Shown piece by piece: positions 1 through 5,844 of a DNA stretch of 5,889 bases. How positions within the stretch are numbered: the first letter of the stretch is position 1; each line of letters starts with the position of its first letter. Both the position numbers and the translations under genes were made by a program. This DNA comes from Kiritimatiellales bacterium (lineage in GTDB: Bacteria > Verrucomicrobiota > Kiritimatiellia > Kiritimatiellales > Pontiellaceae), in NCBI GenBank assembly GCA_030588285.1, contig JAUUYK010000066.1, forward strand, positions 1-5,889, read 5' to 3'. The notes beneath the pieces are model-generated. The model saw nothing but the letters and a program-made list of their open reading frames with translations. It was not told where the DNA came from and ran no database searches.

Positions 1-149
1 CAGTGGGCAATGCCACCAGCGAGGTACGTGATGCGGCGGGTAACCACATAGGTTCCCACAATGCCGCAGGAGACACTAACGAGCAGTCCGGCCAGCAATG
101 CGTGCTGGAGAAAACTATGCTGAATTAAGGCTTGGAAAAATTCACCCAT
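1..149 (-). CDS. znuB: Zinc-type ABC transporter permease, N-terminal part (cut by window edge)
   Basis: Only the first 49 codons are in the window; the rest lies beyond position 1. The protein starts MGEFFQAL. A hydrophobic segment at about residues 16-36 ([21 protein letters not shown]) is followed by [13 protein letters not shown], which fits the first membrane helix and the following loop of ABC-3 family metal permeases (ZnuB/MntB/TroC type). Such permeases form the membrane channel through which the binding protein delivers Zn(II) or Mn(II). The ATG overlaps the end of the ATPase gene by 8 bp (ATGGGTGA), typical of translational coupling, and the order binding protein, ATPase, permease is a standard one. 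The family call rests on this context plus the short N-terminus. The metal is inferred from the binding protein. Confidence 0.85.
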   Translation of the reverse strand, partial: MGEFFQALIQHSFLQHALLAGLLVSVSCGIVGTYVVTRRITYLAGGIAH

Positions 150-885
150 GGCCAAGCTCCCGATCGTGACGCACCATATGAATGCTGTCCCCGTACATAT
201 CGTGAATAATATTTTCGTCGATCTCACTCGTAGGATGCACATGAACCTGCCGGTTCACACAGACGACCTTTTCAACATAGCTCGAAACAAAACTGATATC
301 GTGAGAAACCACAACAACGGCAAATTCTTTATTTAGCTCTTTCAGCAGATCATAGAGCTTACGCTCCATGTAATCGTCGAGACTTGACGTGGGTTCGTCG
401 AGCAAAAGAAGACGAGGTTCAGAAACCAGTGCGCGCGCAATTAAAACACGTTGGCGTTGTCCGCCAGAGAGGGTGGTTAGGGGGCGGTTTTCGAGGGTGC
501 TGAGCCCCACTCGATTCAACATGTCGCGAGCCGCGGATCGGTCGATTTTGGTATAAAATCCAAATCCACGCGTTTTGCCCAGTCTTCCCATGAGAACGAC
601 ATCCAGCGCCGTAACTGGAAACTGGGCATCGAGGTGAGCATGTTGAGGCAGATAACCAATCAACTTTCGCCCCAGCGTTGGCGTTTTACCAAAAATAGAT
701 ACGGAGCCATTTTGCGGTTCAATGAGTCCGAGGAGGAGTTTGAGTAGGGTGGTTTTTCCCCCGCCGTTAGGCCCCACCACGGAGACAAACTCCTTGTCGT
801 TAATCGTTAGATTCACTTGTTCTAAAACGGGGGTAGAACCGTAAGAAAAATCAAGATCTATAAGTTGAATTGGGGGAGGTGTCAT
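142..885 (-). CDS. znuC: Zinc-type ABC transporter ATP-binding protein
   Basis: This is a 247-residue cytoplasmic ATPase that powers metal uptake through the downstream permease. All nucleotide-binding motifs are visible and intact: Walker A GPNGGGKT (38-45), Q-loop Gln81 in GYLPQ, signature LSGGQRQR (139-146), Walker B LLLLDEP (159-165), D-loop SSLD (167-170) and H-loop His195 in [28 protein letters not shown] (78-100) fits the metal-type ABC ATPases (ZnuC/MntB/TroB group) well. The C-terminal 33 residues carry six histidines (215, 217, 228, 236, 240, 246), reminiscent of the His-containing tails of some ZnuC proteins. The start codon shares one base with the stop of the binding-protein gene (TAATG), and the 3' end overlaps the permease start by 8 bp, so all three are probably co-translated. 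Zn versus Mn cannot be decided from the ATPase alone. Confidence 0.93.
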   Translation of the reverse strand: MTPPPIQLIDLDFSYGSTPVLEQVNLTINDKEFVSVVGPNGGGKTTLLKLLLGLIEPQNGSVSIFGKTPTLGRKLIGYLPQHAHLDAQFPVTALDVVLMGRLGKTRGFGFYTKIDRSAARDMLNRVGLSTLENRPLTTLSGGQRQRVLIARALVSEPRLLLLDEPTSSLDDYMERKLYDLLKELNKEFAVVVVSHDISFVSSYVEKVVCVNRQVHVHPTSEIDENIIHDMYGDSIHMVRHDRELGHG

Positions 886-1760
886 TATGGTTCCAATGCC
901 TGAACGATACTCTCTGAAATTTTCCGCAGATTGGCAATAAGATCTTCTGCGAGCGGATCGATCGGGATCACTCGGCCTCCGAGGGCGTGGGCAATCGCTT
1001 GGGCGCTATCGATCGGAAATTGCTTTGAGACAAAAATAACCTGAACCTGATCCCGCTTCGCTTGCTCGATGAGCTCGGCCAATTGCCGCGGCGTTGGCGA
1101 CTTTCCATAGAGTTCGATCGGAATTTGTTCTAATCCGTAAGCCGCTGCAAAATAGCCGAAGGATGGATGAAAGACATAAAAGCGCATACCGTTAAACGGG
1201 GACATAATCGCCCGGATTTCAGCATCCAATGCAACGAGTTCTTGAATCACCGCATCGGCATTTTCTTGGTATTGCGGTGCATTCTCAGGATCCAGCGCAA
1301 TTAACGCCCTGGTGCTATTCTCCACCATAATTTTTGCATTCAGCGGCGCAAGCCAAAGGTGGGGATCCTTTGTGCCATGGTTGTGCGTGCAGTGCTCTCC
1401 GTGGTCCTGCGTCATATTACGCAGTTGAACCCCGTGCTGTGTTTTGATGATTGGAAGTTCGGGATAGAGCGGTTGAATCTTTTTGAGCAAGTGGGTTTCG
1501 AAAGGAATGCCGATCGTAAGCAGGGCTTCGGCCCGGCTAAGTTCCGCCAACTGTCGGGCGGTGGGTTCGTAGGAATGTGGCGATTGTCCTTCGCCAACGA
1601 GTGGAATAATCGAAAATTGATCGCCAGCAATTCGTTTAATTAAGCCAACCTGCGGTAGAATACTGGTGAAAATGACGGGTTTTTTCGCGACGGTTGAGGG
1701 GGCGCGATCGGAGCATCCGAAAAGAAAAAGAGCCGCTAGAATTAAAATAGTACCTTTCAT
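885..1760 (-). CDS. znuA: Metal-binding lipoprotein of a zinc ABC transporter
   Basis: This is a 291-residue periplasmic, lipid-anchored binding protein of the cluster A-I (TroA/ZnuA) family, which hands Zn(II) or Mn(II) to the permease. A signal peptide (MKGTILILAALFLFGC) ends in a lipobox with Cys16. Likely metal ligands are His62 (SPHSYEPT), His134 (DPHLWLAP), His198 (FHPSFGYF) and Asp268 (IDPLAEDL). A third ligand of His rather than Glu favours zinc over manganese. A short loop between the first two ligands holds His120, His123, Cys124, His126 and His128, a compact version of the ZnuA His-rich loop. The ATG at 1760 gives a normal MK signal peptide. An in-frame TTG at 1766 lies a better 8 nt after a weak AGG and would add only two residues, so the start is ambiguous. 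The preceding gene ends in the same frame, six codons upstream of the ATG. Confidence 0.92.
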   Translation of the reverse strand: MKGTILILAALFLFGCSDRAPSTVAKKPVIFTSILPQVGLIKRIAGDQFSIIPLVGEGQSPHSYEPTARQLAELSRAEALLTIGIPFETHLLKKIQPLYPELPIIKTQHGVQLRNMTQDHGEHCTHNHGTKDPHLWLAPLNAKIMVENSTRALIALDPENAPQYQENADAVIQELVALDAEIRAIMSPFNGMRFYVFHPSFGYFAAAYGLEQIPIELYGKSPTPRQLAELIEQAKRDQVQVIFVSKQFPIDSAQAIAHALGGRVIPIDPLAEDLIANLRKISESIVQALEP

Positions 1761-1775
1761 GGTCAAATTGATGGC

Positions 1776-2072
1776 CTAGCTCGTTTCAATTGTCAACAAC
1801 ATGGCCCGTAATTCGGCGGAGGGGTTCGATATACGCAATCGTTTATTGCGCCCGGTTTCGCCGGAGAGCAGTTCAATGTTGGCTCGAGGAATCTTCCATT
1901 GCTTGGAAAGAAATTTAACAAGATAGGCATTGGCTTTGCCGTCGACCGGCGGAGCTTGAATTCGAATCTTCAACGCATCGCCCATAACTCCCTGGATAGA
2001 ATCGTTTGCGGCGCGCGGCACCGCCCGGATATGTACGATAATATAGCCCGCTCGTTCCTCCATCCATGGCAT
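1776..2072 (-). CDS. DUF167 / YggU (UPF0235) family small protein
   Basis: This is a 98-residue soluble protein with the DUF167 hallmarks: RAVPRAANDS near the N-terminus (17-25), LKIRIQAPPVDGKANAYLVKFL (34-55) and LLSGETGRNKRLRI (68-81). Length is typical for the family (about 75-105). The family is widespread and has a known fold, but no established biochemical role that I can name, so no function is given. I chose the ATG at 2072 because a strong GGAGGT sits 7 nt upstream. An in-frame ATG at 2087 would start upstream of that site and lacks its own clear ribosome site; it would add MEVDQ. The gene lies 9-15 bp before the zinc-binding lipoprotein, in the same reading frame, so it is probably the first gene of the metal-uptake operon. 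Confidence 0.88.
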   Translation of the reverse strand: MPWMEERAGYIIVHIRAVPRAANDSIQGVMGDALKIRIQAPPVDGKANAYLVKFLSKQWKIPRANIELLSGETGRNKRLRISNPSAELRAMLLTIETS

Positions 2073-2079
2073 CTGGTCC

Positions 2080-2085
2080 ACCTCC
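2080..2085 (-). promoter_or_regulatory. Shine-Dalgarno site deciding the DUF167 gene start
   Basis: On the minus strand GGAGGT lies 7 nt before the ATG at 2072, a near-ideal match and spacing. It falls inside the codons that would follow the alternative upstream ATG at 2087, so it argues for the shorter protein. Confidence 0.7.
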
Positions 2086-2089
2086 ATAC

Positions 2090-2118
2090 TTGAGTCGGGC
2101 AGGGTTTATCATTAGATT
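2090..2118 (+). promoter_or_regulatory. Possible sigma-70-like promoter for the arnB-like gene
   Basis: TTGAGT (2090-2095) and TAGATT (2113-2118) are separated by 17 bp. Each matches the -35/-10 consensus at four of six positions. The location, within about 70 bp of the start codon in a divergent intergenic region, is plausible. The match is modest and could be chance. Confidence 0.3.
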
Positions 2119-2131
2119 GTTCTCTTTTCAA
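2105..2131 (-). promoter_or_regulatory. Weak candidate promoter for the DUF167-zinc operon
   Basis: On the minus strand TTGAAA (2131-2126, five of six to consensus) is followed after a short 15-bp spacer by GATAAA (2110-2105, four of six). A promoter must lie near here if the operon starts at the DUF167 gene, but the spacer is suboptimal. No convincing Zur/Fur/MntR-type inverted repeat was seen in this 80-bp region, so zinc control is not shown by the sequence. Confidence 0.2.
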
Positions 2132-2154
2132 ACTCCTAAGACGAAGGATAACCG

Positions 2155-3306
2155 ATGAGATCTAATTTTCTGCCCTTTTCAAAACCCTCGATTTCCGAAG
2201 AAGAGATTTCCGCTGTAGCCGATGTGTTGCGCTCGGGCTGGATCACCACCGGCCCTAACTGCGGTGCGTTCGAACAGGCGTTCGCGGATTATACCGGAGC
2301 GGGGGGGGCTGTGGCTGTTTCGTCCGCGACCGGCGGAATGCACTGCGTTCTTCAGGCCTTGAACGTTGGCCCCGGCGATGAAGTGATCACACCCTCGCTG
2401 ACCTGGGTTTCCACGGTCAATCTCATCTGTCTACAGGGGGCGACGCCGGTTTTTGCCGATATTGATCGGAATACGCTTATGATTTCGCGCGAAACGATTG
2501 AGCCCCTTATCACGGATAAAACCAAAGTCATTATTCCCGTTCACTATGCCGGAGCACCCGCCGATATGGATTCCATTCGCGAACTGTGTGCCGAACGCGG
2601 AATTCATCTGGTTGAAGACGCGGCGCATGCCGCAGGAACAGACTATAAAGGCGAGCGAATTGGAAAAAAAGGAACGACCATTTTTTCGTTTCATCCGATC
2701 AAAAATATGACGACAGCCGAGGGCGGGATGGTTTGTTCCGATGATGCTGAACTTTTGAATAAAGTAAAATCGCTCAAATTCCACGGATTGGGTGTGGATG
2801 CATTCGATCGCCAAACCCAGGGGCGCGCACCGCAGGCACAAGTCATTCAGCCCGGCTATAAATATAATCTAACCGATATTTCTGCTGTGCTCGGTCTGGG
2901 GCAACTTGCACGGTTGGATGGCTTTAATGCTCGGCGAACAGCGTTAGCAAAACAGTATCATGAGCAACTCGCCGAGGTGCCGAAAATTAGGCCGTTGCAG
3001 ATTCCTGACTATGACCATACCCACGCGTGGCATCTGTTCATTGTGCGGCTCGATCTTGAAAACTCTACGCTCGATCGCGATGCATTTATGGCGGCGCTTA
3101 AGGAACGGAATATTGGAACGGGCCTGCATTTCCGTGCCGTGCATTTGCAAAAATATTATACCGACACGCTGGGCATGAAAGCTGGAATGTTGCCCAACAC
3201 CGAATGGAATTCCGACCGCATTTTTTCGTTGCCGTTTTGTCCATCGATGACCGACGCGGATGTGGTTGATGTGGTTGATGCGATTAAGGATGTGTTGGGG
3301 CGATAG
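2155..3306 (+). CDS. arnB: UDP-4-amino-4-deoxy-L-arabinose aminotransferase-like protein (DegT/DnrJ/EryC1/StrS family)
   Basis: This is a 383-residue PLP-dependent sugar aminotransferase, complete and close to the length of E. coli ArnB. ArnB transfers an amino group from glutamate to UDP-4-keto-pentose in the cytoplasm, giving UDP-L-Ara4N for lipid A modification and polymyxin resistance. PLP residues are visible: Lys183 (Schiff base, in [14 protein letters not shown]), Asp155 with His158 (EDAAHA) and Ser178. ArnB-specific stretches, recalled from the E. coli protein, are strongly kept: [82 protein letters not shown] (319-330 with one Asn-Ile variant before it) and [20 protein letters not shown] lies 6 nt before the ATG. 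The gene stands alone: a divergent zinc operon precedes it and a convergent cluster follows. A related 4-keto-sugar aminotransferase acting on another nucleotide sugar is possible, but the match to ArnB is much closer than generic DegT. Confidence 0.92.
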   Translation: MRSNFLPFSKPSISEEEISAVADVLRSGWITTGPNCGAFEQAFADYTGAGGAVAVSSATGGMHCVLQALNVGPGDEVITPSLTWVSTVNLICLQGATPVFADIDRNTLMISRETIEPLITDKTKVIIPVHYAGAPADMDSIRELCAERGIHLVEDAAHAAGTDYKGERIGKKGTTIFSFHPIKNMTTAEGGMVCSDDAELLNKVKSLKFHGLGVDAFDRQTQGRAPQAQVIQPGYKYNLTDISAVLGLGQLARLDGFNARRTALAKQYHEQLAEVPKIRPLQIPDYDHTHAWHLFIVRLDLENSTLDRDAFMAALKERNIGTGLHFRAVHLQKYYTDTLGMKAGMLPNTEWNSDRIFSLPFCPSMTDADVVDVVDAIKDVLGR

Positions 3307-3364
3307 TTTAGGCTCAAAAATTGGGGATTCGAAAACCAGTACCCTTTAACAACGACTTCATCGC

Positions 3365-4321
3365 TCAAAAGACCAGGTTAAACAGCCATCCAACCAGTAA
3401 AATACCGATGGTGGCGGTGGTCACGAAGGTGGCAATAAGACGAGGTTTCATAACCTTTCGAAGCAGAATCATTTCAGGAAAAGAGAGCGCAGTAACGGCC
3501 ATCATAAAGGCCAGTGCGGTGCCGAGGCCGACACCTTTTCCAATGAGCGCTTCGGCGATTGGAATGGTGCCGAGTGCGTTGGAATAGAGTGGAACGCCGC
3601 AGAGCACGGCAATCACAACGCTGAGCGGATTATCCGATCCCGCATAGGTTGAAAGTATTTCCTCTGGCGCCCAACCATGAATCGCCGCGCCAATACCAAT
3701 GCCGATCAGGAGGTAAATCCAAATATTTTTCAGAATATCGGCGGTGTGTTCGCCGGCATAAGCCAAGCGTTCTTTTTGGGTCATATCCGGCCGAAGTTTA
3801 CTGAAGGCCTCGCCGTCGAATGCTTCTGGCTCTAAATATTTTTCTGGGCTAAAACGACCAATAATCATTCCGCTCACAACCCCAATCAGTACGCCCATGG
3901 CGGCATAGGTGAAGGCCACTTTCCAACCGAAGGCCGCCAGTAAAATGGCGAAGGCCGCTTCGTTAACAATCGGAGAGGTGATGAGAAAGGAAAAGGTGAC
4001 GCCGAGCGGAATGCCGGCCTGAACAAAACCAATGAAAATTGGGACGGATGAGCAGGAGCAGAAGGGGGTGATAATGCCGAGTAGCGATGCGGCAACGTGG
4101 GCTTTTACACCATGAATATGCTCTAACAACTTTTTGGTTTTTTGCGGTTGAAAATAGCTCCGTAAATAAGACATTCCAAAAATCATCACCGAGAGCAAAA
4201 TCAAAATTTTGATCACGTCGTAGAAAAAGAAATGCACGCTACTACCCAGTTGCGTTTCGATGGAAAGGCCGAATGCGCCTTCGACGAGTTTGGTAATGAG
4301 TGTATCAAGCCAATGAAACAT
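3365..4321 (-). CDS. ArsP/DUF318-type permease
   Basis: This is a 318-residue inner-membrane protein with about eight hydrophobic segments (roughly 33-53, 76-98, 104-130, 134-155, 198-216, 233-254, 264-285, 296-317). A hydrophilic, charged loop (157-197) splits it into two halves. It belongs to the ArsP_1/DUF318 permease family: the motif TPFCSCSSVP (85-94) carries Cys88 and Cys90, and a further Cys241 lies in LCGVPLYSNA (240-249). In characterised ArsP proteins, conserved cysteines of this kind are tied to efflux of trivalent organoarsenicals such as methylarsenite. The substrate here is inferred, not shown, and other thiophilic compounds are possible. AGGA lies 9 nt upstream of the ATG and overlaps the TAG stop of the ccdA-like gene, leaving an 11-bp gap. 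It is last in a four-gene unit under an ArsR-type regulator. Confidence 0.88.
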   Translation of the reverse strand: MFHWLDTLITKLVEGAFGLSIETQLGSSVHFFFYDVIKILILLSVMIFGMSYLRSYFQPQKTKKLLEHIHGVKAHVAASLLGIITPFCSCSSVPIFIGFVQAGIPLGVTFSFLITSPIVNEAAFAILLAAFGWKVAFTYAAMGVLIGVVSGMIIGRFSPEKYLEPEAFDGEAFSKLRPDMTQKERLAYAGEHTADILKNIWIYLLIGIGIGAAIHGWAPEEILSTYAGSDNPLSVVIAVLCGVPLYSNALGTIPIAEALIGKGVGLGTALAFMMAVTALSFPEMILLRKVMKPRLIATFVTTATIGILLVGWLFNLVF

Positions 4322-4332
4322 ACGTTATTTTC

Positions 4333-5034
4333 CTAAATCACTTTATAGAGAAAGTAGAGTCCGGCCAGAATTAACAAAATTCCGATGGAAAACTTAATAT
4401 GGCGGGCCGTTTTGGTTTCGCGATTCCAGGTGGCAAAGTGTTGGGCGCGTTCCACCGAGGTTCCGGCGATCAGCAAAACAATGCCGTGGCCAAGCCCGTA
4501 GAACGTGAGCAGTAGATAGCCGAAGGCCGAATGCTCCGTAGCCGTATTAAAAACCACGGCTAAAACTGGAGCCAAAAAAGCAAACGTGCAGGGGCCGGAA
4601 GCAATGCCAAAAAGCAGACCAAGTAAAAGTGCGCCAATCGCGCCTTTGCTTTTTACTTTTTCTTTATGCGTTCCAATCCAAGGGACAGAAATGACCCCCA
4701 TTAAATGCAATCCGATCAGAATAAATACGCCGCTCATCACATACCCCCCGAGAGCACCGGCATCCCCCGTCATGCGCCCCGCGAGCGTCGTGGCAATGCC
4801 AATGATCGCCATGGTGACCAGAATGCCGAATGCAAAAAGTGCCGAGAGTCCGGCCGCGTGTTTCGGCGTCTCGACCTCCTGATCATTCACATAGGCAATC
4901 AGCAGGGGAATGCTGGCCAAATGACACGGGCTAAGAATGACACTGCAAACGCCCCAGACAAAGGCCGCCGAAAGGGCGAGTGCCGGAGAACCGTTCATGG
5001 CTCCATTTAAGGTCTGGAAAAAATCATTTAACAT
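4333..5034 (-). CDS. ccdA: CcdA/DsbD-type transmembrane electron carrier
   Basis: This is a 233-residue polytopic membrane protein of the CcdA (cytochrome c biogenesis/DsbD transmembrane) family. It passes electrons from cytoplasmic thioredoxin across the membrane to extracytoplasmic thiol proteins. The redox pair is visible as Cys37 in LSPCHLASIP and Cys149 in SGPCTFAFLAP, each near the start of a helix in the two pseudo-repeated halves; Cys30 is an extra cysteine. About six hydrophobic segments (20-47, 61-84, 97-117, 132-163, 170-192, 213-231) fit the family. The frame is open for another 93 nt upstream, but that part overlaps the thioredoxin gene by over 100 nt and is hydrophilic. The ATG at 5034 has AGGAG 9 nt upstream and gives a normal CcdA N-terminus, with an 11-bp overlap (ATGTTAAATGA) onto the thioredoxin gene. 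Its neighbour, a membrane-anchored thioredoxin, is the likely electron acceptor. Confidence 0.9.
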   Translation of the reverse strand: MLNDFFQTLNGAMNGSPALALSAAFVWGVCSVILSPCHLASIPLLIAYVNDQEVETPKHAAGLSALFAFGILVTMAIIGIATTLAGRMTGDAGALGGYVMSGVFILIGLHLMGVISVPWIGTHKEKVKSKGAIGALLLGLLFGIASGPCTFAFLAPVLAVVFNTATEHSAFGYLLLTFYGLGHGIVLLIAGTSVERAQHFATWNRETKTARHIKFSIGILLILAGLYFLYKVI

Positions 5035-5416
5035 CGAGTGCAACTCCTGCTTTAGCGAAGATCGTTTCAACTTCTTCAACGGAAATAAACCCTTGGTGTC
5101 GGTGGAATTCGTGTCCCGTTGAATCAAAGAAAATCTGGGTTGGAATCAAATCAACACCATAGTCCGTGGCCACCTCTTCGTGTTGCCAAACATCCACAAA
5201 ATCGACCTGTAGTTTTCCAACATATTTCACCCGAAGTTCTTCCAGCACCGGTTCTAACAACGTGCAGGAAGGGCATCCTTTTGAGCCGAGGTCGAGTAGG
5301 CGCGGAATTCCAGAAATAGGTTTCGGCAGCGGCGTAACCGTCCGGTCACTTTTTTTCAGGATCACCACGCCGAGAATGGCGAGAACAACCAAGGTTAAAA
5401 TAATAAACCGTTTCAT
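5024..5416 (-). CDS. Membrane-anchored thioredoxin-like protein
   Basis: This is a 130-residue protein: one N-terminal hydrophobic anchor (residues 4-20, preceded by MKR and followed by KKSDR), then a thioredoxin fold from about residue 38 to 125. The active site is CPSC (Cys48-Cys51) in LDLGSKGCPSC, and the cis-proline is Pro92 in LIPTQIFF. The charge pattern around the anchor suggests the fold faces the periplasm. It probably exchanges electrons with the adjacent CcdA-like protein and reduces a thiol or disulfide partner outside the cytoplasm. That partner is inferred to be the cluster's permease or its substrate. It has no haem-binding or CcmG-specific features that I can see, and no cytochrome c maturation genes are nearby. 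AAGGA lies 6 nt upstream of the ATG, within the last codons of the arsR-like gene (3-bp intergenic gap), so translation is likely coupled. Confidence 0.9.
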   Translation of the reverse strand: MKRFIILTLVVLAILGVVILKKSDRTVTPLPKPISGIPRLLDLGSKGCPSCTLLEPVLEELRVKYVGKLQVDFVDVWQHEEVATDYGVDLIPTQIFFDSTGHEFHRHQGFISVEEVETIFAKAGVALDVK

Positions 5417-5419
5417 AAA

Positions 5420-5788
5420 TTATCCTTTCTTTCGGTAGATTTGAGTCAGTTCTTCAAGGTCAATCGTCATGATTTCTTTCAGTCGTTTTTGGTCATCCTT
5501 AATCTCCTCCGAATTTTCCACCGATTGAAAAACCCAATCGAACGTTTTCCAAGCGGGTATATTTTGAGCATCAGGTAGGCGATAATGCATCCAACGCCCC
5601 GCCTTACGACTCTCGATCAAACCGGCCTGTTTGAGCAGGGTTAAGTGCTTGGAAACCGTCGACGGCGCAAGTTGCAAGAGTTCGATAATCCGGCACACGC
5701 ACAGTTCCTGCTCCCGTAGAGCCAGTAATGCACGCACTCTATTGGGATCAGACAACGCTTTAGTTATCGGGATAAAGGATTTAATCAT
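5420..5788 (-). CDS. arsR: ArsR-family metalloregulatory repressor
   Basis: This is a 122-residue winged-helix repressor. An N-terminal helix (ALSDPNRVRALLAL, 11-24) leads to ELCVCRIIELL (28-38), the classic ArsR metalloid box with Cys30 and Cys32. The recognition helix region APSTVSKHLTLLKQAGLI (41-58) and wing ESRKAGRWMHYRL (59-71) follow. The spacing of the two cysteines matches E. coli ArsR Cys32/Cys34; the third E. coli cysteine (Cys37) is Ile35 here, and that residue is not essential in E. coli. Such proteins bind As(III), Sb(III) or organoarsenicals and release DNA. It is first in a tightly packed unit with thioredoxin, ccdA and permease genes and probably represses all four. A perfect palindrome lies 8 bp upstream of its start. 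No strong Shine-Dalgarno is seen upstream (AAAGCT just before the ATG), so translation may be weak. The C-terminal 35 residues are acidic/basic helix, probably for dimerisation. Confidence 0.92.
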   Translation of the reverse strand: MIKSFIPITKALSDPNRVRALLALREQELCVCRIIELLQLAPSTVSKHLTLLKQAGLIESRKAGRWMHYRLPDAQNIPAWKTFDWVFQSVENSEEIKDDQKRLKEIMTIDLEELTQIYRKKG

Positions 5789-5796
5789 AGCTTTGA

Positions 5797-5812
5797 TTCG
5801 TTAATTAACGAA
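5797..5812. promoter_or_regulatory. Perfect 16-bp palindrome, probable ArsR operator
   Basis: TTCGTTAATTAACGAA is a perfect inverted repeat with no spacer, ending 8 bp before the arsR start codon. It covers the expected transcription start downstream of the candidate -10 (5821-5816), where a repressor dimer would block initiation. ArsR-family proteins bind such AT-centred dyads as dimers. That this palindrome is the site for the adjacent ArsR is inferred from position and symmetry. Confidence 0.7.
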
Positions 5813-5815
5813 GTT

Positions 5816-5844
5816 AAACTAGGCGCTCTGTTTCGAAAAAACAA
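5816..5844 (-). promoter_or_regulatory. Candidate promoter of the arsR-thioredoxin-ccdA-permease unit
   Basis: On the minus strand TTGTTT (5844-5839) and TAGTTT (5821-5816) are 17 bp apart. Each has only about half the consensus bases, but the spacing is right and the predicted start falls inside the palindrome at 5797-5812. The remaining sequence up to 5889 is AT-rich and shows no gene or other clear signal. A second short dyad, TTTCGAAA (5831-5838), lies in the spacer. Confidence 0.35.

Noticed and set aside
1359..1643. Plus-strand open frame of 94 codons opposite the binding-protein gene (and a 72-codon minus-strand frame at 1412-1630)
   Set aside because: Both lie fully within the znuA-like gene, have no recognisable motif or ribosome site, and the real gene has conserved metal ligands throughout this span.
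2073..2087. Longer DUF167 protein starting at the ATG at 2087
   Set aside because: The strong GGAGGT lies inside those first codons and points to the ATG at 2072. No equivalent site precedes 2087.
2088..2154. Zur, Fur or MntR operator ahead of the zinc operon
   Set aside because: I looked for an AT-rich inverted repeat in the divergent intergenic region and found none better than chance.
2431..2841. Minus-strand open frame of 136 codons inside the arnB-like gene
   Set aside because: It is antisense to conserved ArnB motifs, including the PLP lysine. Its composition looks like a complement artefact and no family is recognised.
3307..3364. Possible bidirectional terminator between the convergent arnB-like and permease genes
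   Set aside because: Only weak pairings such as GGG with CCC across a long loop, or GGTTTTCGAATCC with mismatches, were found. No solid stem followed by a T-run in either direction.
4586..5010. Overlapping plus-strand open frames opposite the ccdA-like gene
   Set aside because: They are antisense to a clear CcdA protein with both redox cysteines. They are rich in Pro/Arg as expected from a reversed membrane-protein gene.
5035..5127. In-frame upstream extension of the ccdA-like gene (31 more codons to an ATG at 5127)
   Set aside because: It would overlap the thioredoxin gene by more than 100 nt. The added residues are hydrophilic and unlike CcdA, and a good AGGAG serves the ATG at 5034.
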